A stretch of DNA of 64,000 nt from Gemmatimonadota bacterium (GTDB lineage: Bacteria > Gemmatimonadota > Gemmatimonadetes > Gemmatimonadales > GWC2-71-9). The stretch's first letter is position 1; each line of letters begins with the position of its first letter. Below, piece by piece: positions 61,052 to 64,000 of this stretch. The notes beneath the pieces were generated by a model. It saw only the letters and a program-made list of their open reading frames with translations. It had not been told where the DNA came from and ran no database searches. The stretch lies in contig JAJCZX010000036.1 of the NCBI GenBank assembly GCA_029262195.1, positions 59,429-123,428 on the forward strand, written 5' to 3'. The translations under genes and the position numbers were made by a program.

Positions 61052-62413
61052 GTGGTGTTTCGACCGCCTATGTTGTGTGTTTTGTTGCTTCTCAATACGA
61101 TTCCCGCGTTTACTCAGGTTCCCCAATTGCCGAGTACCGAGCAACGGGTCGCAGACCTTGCGTTTCTTTGGCAGGAGACAAACTACAACTTTGTTCATTT
61201 TGACAAAGTCTCTGTCGATTGGGATAGCACGTTCCAAGCCTTTATTCCCGAGGTCTTGGCGGCGACCACAGCGATCGAACATGTGAGAATACTTCAGAGG
61301 TTCATCGCACTGCTGAACGAGGGACACGCAAACGTCGTTCCAACGCGCGCTCTCCGATTGATCCATGGCGCATCACCGCCTGTTGAGCTCCTTCCCGTTG
61401 GAGGGAGGCCTTTGGTGGTTAACACCGGAAACGGGATCGGACAGGATATACCGATCGGCTCCGAAGTCCTGCTGGTGAACGGAGTACCCGCAGACAAGCA
61501 CCTACGGGAAAGGGTGTTTCCATTTTTGGGTGCCGCCACTTACGGCAACCGCTTGAGTAAAGCCCTCCGCCGAGACGATGAGCCGGCCGTGAGTTTGCTG
61601 TCGGGACTTGAAGGAACGTTCGTCATCATCGGTATTGAGACCCCCGCAGGTGAGAGGAGGGAAGTGGAGCTTGAGCGGCTCCGAGCCGATACGGAGGTGG
61701 AATGGAGCTTCGCGGCACGAGGGGAATTGCCCATTTTCGAACTTGAGTGGTTACCTGACTCAATAGCCCGCGTGAACTTGAACGGTTTTCACGAAGCCAG
61801 CGTCGTCGATCAGTTCGAGGCCGCTCTTCCTGAGATCCAACGCGCCAGAGGCGTGGTCTTCGACGTACGCCGCAACCGAGGCGGTAGTTCAAGCCATGGG
61901 TGGGCTATTGGCCGACACTTCATCGACGATTCGCTTCCAGCACTGCGCTGGCGTGCGCGCGAAAATGTCAGCGTCTACCGAGCTTGGGGTCGTTACCCCA
62001 GCCGCAGTCAATACGCCCCTTACGCCAGTGGAGAAGCGTGGATCGAAGATCAAGTATCGGTGATCGCCCCGGACCCCAACTTAATCCTCACAATGCCGGT
62101 GGCCGTGCTGATCGGCCCTGAGACATACTCGGCGGCCGAAGACTTCGTTGCGTTCATGAAAAGCGCCCCCCGAGCGACTTTGTTTGGAGAGAACAGCGGA
62201 GGCAGTACAGGTCAGCCGCTGATCTTGAAAATCGGCTCCACGGCCTGGGCAGCAATAACTGCCAAACGAGACATGCTTCCCGACGGCACCGACATAGTTG
62301 GTGTCGGGGTCCCACCGGACGTAGAGGTTCACCAGACAATCAGCGCGTTCCGGGCGGGACGAGACCTGGTTCTTGAGGCAGCTCAGGAGTTCCTGGCGCG
62401 GGAGGGCAGGTGA
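61052..62413 (+). CDS. Exported S41 peptidase, tricorn-like
   Basis: 453 residues from GTG 61052. Signal peptide to about AFTQ. N-terminal DLAFLWQETNYNFVHFDKV helical region, then the S41 beta/alpha fold with VVFDVRRNRGGSSSHGW and GPETYSAAEDFVAFMK (Ser in the TYSAAE motif). It has GENSGGSTGQ instead of a Lys-based dyad, so it belongs to the tricorn/IRBP-like branch with Ser/His/Glu type catalysis. It probably degrades periplasmic peptides. Its stop codon lies inside the first copy of a 51-base repeat. Confidence 0.85.
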   Translation: MVFRPPMLCVLLLLNTIPAFTQVPQLPSTEQRVADLAFLWQETNYNFVHFDKVSVDWDSTFQAFIPEVLAATTAIEHVRILQRFIALLNEGHANVVPTRALRLIHGASPPVELLPVGGRPLVVNTGNGIGQDIPIGSEVLLVNGVPADKHLRERVFPFLGAATYGNRLSKALRRDDEPAVSLLSGLEGTFVIIGIETPAGERREVELERLRADTEVEWSFAARGELPIFELEWLPDSIARVNLNGFHEASVVDQFEAALPEIQRARGVVFDVRRNRGGSSSHGWAIGRHFIDDSLPALRWRARENVSVYRAWGRYPSRSQYAPYASGEAWIEDQVSVIAPDPNLILTMPVAVLIGPETYSAAEDFVAFMKSAPRATLFGENSGGSTGQPLILKIGSTAWAAITAKRDMLPDGTDIVGVGVPPDVEVHQTISAFRAGRDLVLEAAQEFLAREGR

Positions 62414-62508
62414 CTAGCCTCTCCTTCGGGAGCGAACTGGTTCGATTCCATTTCGAGCAGGTGACTAGCCTCTCCTTCGGGAGCGAACTGGTTCGATTCC
62501 ATTTCGAG
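62407..62508 (+). repeat. 51-bp perfect tandem duplication
   Basis: Two identical 51-base units, 62407-62457 and 62458-62508, starting CAGGTGACTAGCCTCTC and ending ATTTCGAG. The first contains the last codon and stop of the S41 gene. Each carries a short hairpin (CTCTCC/GGGAG) and GGTTCGATTCC, which resembles a tRNA T-arm, though no tRNA can be folded. Confidence 0.95.
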
Positions 62509-62561
62509 AAGGCGTTGCTTCAAATCCACACCGTTTAAGTATCCGGTGAGTTGAACGCAAA

Positions 62562-63819
62562 CTAGACGTTTTCGATTGGTGCGATGACATGAGTGCAGTG
62601 GGGATGATTGGGAATTTTTGGGGTAGTATCATCCCATTCGCCTAGAGCGTACGCCTTCACCAGAAGGTCGTAAAGGACCTTCGTTTCATGTTCCTTGCCC
62701 GCCAGCAATTGGGAGCAGGGCGACATCTCATCTTCTCTACTGGAGTGTGGCACAAAACAACGCGATTCGCCGCGGGTAAGCAATTCTTCCGCCACAGCCT
62801 GGTTGTAAAACCGGCTGTATTGGGTACGGATCAGTCGTGTCGGCCACCCGTCAGGAAACACCCGTGAGTTTCCACGATAGGGAGAGTCCGCTGGTCCAAG
62901 GAATTGTTCGGTTCGTCGAATCGCCTCATCAACATCGATTTCGCCTGCAACCAGCCGCTCAAGAATGCTCCGAAAGCGAACAATTCGGTCAGTGCCTTCG
63001 GTCACCTTTCCAGCAATCGGTGCGGATTCTACGAGGGCATAAACCCTATCCTTAAGATCCGTGTTGGAATAAAGGACTCCTTGGATTTCACTGAGCTCTT
63101 GTGCGAAAACAGGTTCCGAAAGTAGATCAATCGCTTGGATGAATTCCTGGACCTGTGCTGCCAGGACAGAGGCCTCCGGGCAATCGATGCGTTCGGCGCT
63201 CGCCATCGCCGCGAGCGATGGGGGCCACGACGGATATAGACTGACCTCGGGAGGCCACAGATGTAGGTCGCGAATCCGAAATACCTGCTTGCATTCAGCT
63301 CGCAACTCGTAATCAACCGGCACCTCATCCTTGAGCCGCCAGATATCGTAAAGATCTCTGAATCGGTGGTTTTCTCCACCTTCCAAGGCTGGTGGTTTGG
63401 TAACGGCATGTATTTTTTGGGCTAACTGTCGTCTTATGGGAAGACACGGCAGCTGTTCCGGCCCGGTAAGACCAAAGTCCTTGAGATCAAAAGCACCTAC
63501 TGTTTCATGTGGCGTTGCGGCCCCTTCGGGCGCGGATACTTCGAGGGGGACTGTTGCCCATGCCCTTCCGTTGTATTCCAGTTTGATTGTAATCCGTTGA
63601 GCCTTGCCGAGGTCCTCGGGCTCACCGTAGCGCCTCAGCGTCCAATCGTCGTACGGATCTCGAAATGCCTCGTCGAGTCTCGCGAGGAGTTTGGGCGTAG
63701 GTTCGTAAAATATCGTATCAAAGTCCTTCGTGGCTCGAGTGCTAGCACCTAATCGACGTTCAATGGCGACTCCGCCCTTTATCAAAAAAAGAGGCGTGTC
63801 GTCAAAGGCACGGCAGCGT
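62562..63819 (-). pseudogene. AbiEii-type nucleotidyltransferase toxin, 5' truncated by an IS element
   Basis: The reading frame runs from beyond 63785 to 62562, with the AbiEii core FDDTPLFLIKGGVAIERRL, STRATKDFDTIFY and QKIHAV...RFRDLYDIWRL (metal-Asp motif DFD in the core). Homology continues in frame up to 63819 and then hits a stop in the inserted IS end, so the N-terminal part (about 30-50 residues before the KGG motif) is missing. A C-terminal region of about 180 residues is longer than in most AbiEii proteins and unrecognised. AbiEii is the toxin of a type IV toxin-antitoxin and abortive-infection pair; its antitoxin AbiEi is not seen and would lie beyond the IS. Confidence 0.75.
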
Positions 63820-63826
63820 TGTTAGC

Positions 63827-63869
63827 GGCGGGTACAAATTGCACACATTCGGCGGGCAAAATTGCACAC
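63827..63869 (+). repeat. Direct repeats at the IS21-like end
   Basis: Two copies of a 19-20-base unit starting 24 bases apart, differing by a substitution and a one-base gap: 63827-63846 and 63851-63869. They likely are transposase-binding sites at the element end. Confidence 0.8.
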
Positions 63870-63952
63870 TCTGAGTTTTGGCCGTTTTCTGGGGCTATAT
63901 GTCTCTGACGGTCCATTGATGAATTTGCGTCGACGCAAAAAGCGGAGGCGCG

Positions 63953-64000
63953 ATGTACCGATGGGAGCAGCGTGTGCTAGTGAAACACTATTTAGAGCAG
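63953..64000 (+). CDS. istA: IS21-type transposase IstA, N-terminal 16 residues (3' end outside window)
   Basis: ATG 63953 follows a GGAGG at 63944-63948. The only residues in the window are MYRWEQRVLVKHYLEQ, which match the start of IS21-family transposases just before the DNA-binding helix-turn-helix. Too short to prove on its own; the call relies on the IS-like end upstream and the start codon with a good ribosome site. Confidence 0.6.
   Translation, partial: MYRWEQRVLVKHYLEQ

Larger units (their letters stand above)
63820..64000 (+). mobile_element. Left end of an IS21-family element (continues beyond window)
   Basis: Begins at TGTTAGCGGCGGGTACAAAT (63820), with a TG end typical of IS21. 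Two near-identical inner direct repeats, GGCGGGTACAAATTGCACAC (63827-63846) and GGCGGGCAAAATTGCACAC (63851-63869), are as seen at IS21-family ends, and an istA-type reading frame follows. It interrupts the AbiEii gene. The other end and the target duplication are not in the window. Confidence 0.75.

Noticed and set aside
62407..62508. Possible tRNA or tmRNA gene in the 51-bp repeat
   Set aside because: GGTTCGATTCC looks like a T-arm, but the flanks do not pair as a proper T-stem (one mismatch) and no anticodon arm, D-arm or acceptor stem can be formed.
1..64000. CRISPR array, rRNA or tRNA genes, prophage
   Set aside because: No regularly spaced repeats, no rRNA-like stretches, no complete tRNA cloverleaf and no phage structural genes were seen on either strand.

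Overview
The window reads as one contig from a Gram-negative bacterium, most likely of the phylum Gemmatimonadota, with Acidobacteriota as the nearest alternative. The grounds are indirect. There are two PadR-regulator plus long FtsX/MacB-type permease pairs of the ADOP kind, which are typical of these phyla. Three serine/threonine kinases share a motif style common in Gemmatimonadota (RGGMATV, HPHIL, YYVMP). There is an Oar-like TonB-dependent receptor, a diheme cytochrome with a TPR tail, and a UPF0182 protein. Base composition by eye is in the mid-50s percent G+C. Gene density is very high: no gene-free stretch exceeds about 300 bases, and no rRNA, tRNA or CRISPR array is visible.

Layout. 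1-2.7 kb: a truncated sugar kinase, a secreted alpha/beta hydrolase, an alkyltransferase-like DNA repair protein, an NTF2-like secreted protein and a GNAT acetyltransferase. 2.7-6.3 kb (minus strand): the most unusual locus, a DUF2231 membrane protein, an HD-domain protein ending in a Pycsar-effector-like (DUF5706/PycTM) membrane module, and a protein fusing a [2Fe-2S] ferredoxin, a class III nucleotide cyclase and a class I heme peroxidase domain. 6.4-7.7 kb: membrane-anchored LuxR-type regulator, cupin and CrcB fluoride channel. 7.7-10.9 kb: a DNA glycosylase and a metzincin-type lipoprotein. 10.9-15.1 kb: a co-directional run of DUF493, DUF302, cyclophilin, nitroreductase, DUF427, an unknown protein and EgtD. 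15.1-19.5 kb: carAB on the minus strand. 19.6-24.8 kb: hotdog protein, nitronate monooxygenase, UPF0182 and the diheme cytochrome, closed by a good terminator.

24.8-34 kb: two Spy-like periplasmic proteins, a HAD phosphatase, an overlapping FabF/TPR/GNAT operon, and a TonB-dependent receptor that itself ends in a Spy-like domain. 34-42.4 kb: Nudix, a beta-barrel protein, kinase 1, SH3 lipoprotein, Ric (iron-sulfur repair), a BaiN-type flavoprotein, an unknown exported protein and a multispan membrane kinase. 42.5-45.6 kb: PadR plus ADOP pair 1. 45.7-48.1 kb: divergent katA and oxyR with a palindromic OxyR-type site. 48.2-52.2 kb: an exported HExxGH-motif protein, a TPR lipoprotein and a CtpA-like protease. 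52.3-57.2 kb: kinase 2, ABC ATPase, ABC permease and kinase 3, where the two kinases are close paralogues. 57.2-60.2 kb: PadR plus ADOP pair 2. 60.4-62.4 kb: META-domain lipoprotein and S41 peptidase. 62.4-64 kb: a 51-bp tandem duplication, then an AbiEii-type toxin gene whose 5' end is cut off by what looks like the left end of an IS21-family element, whose istA begins at the window edge.

Common theme: many genes concern oxidative, nitrosative or electrophile stress (catalase/OxyR, Ric, EgtD, nitronate monooxygenase, nitroreductase, alkylation repair, peroxidase-cyclase). The headline candidate is the ferredoxin-cyclase-peroxidase gene next to the HD-PycTM gene: a possible redox- or heme-gated cyclic nucleotide signalling module, perhaps related to Pycsar defence.
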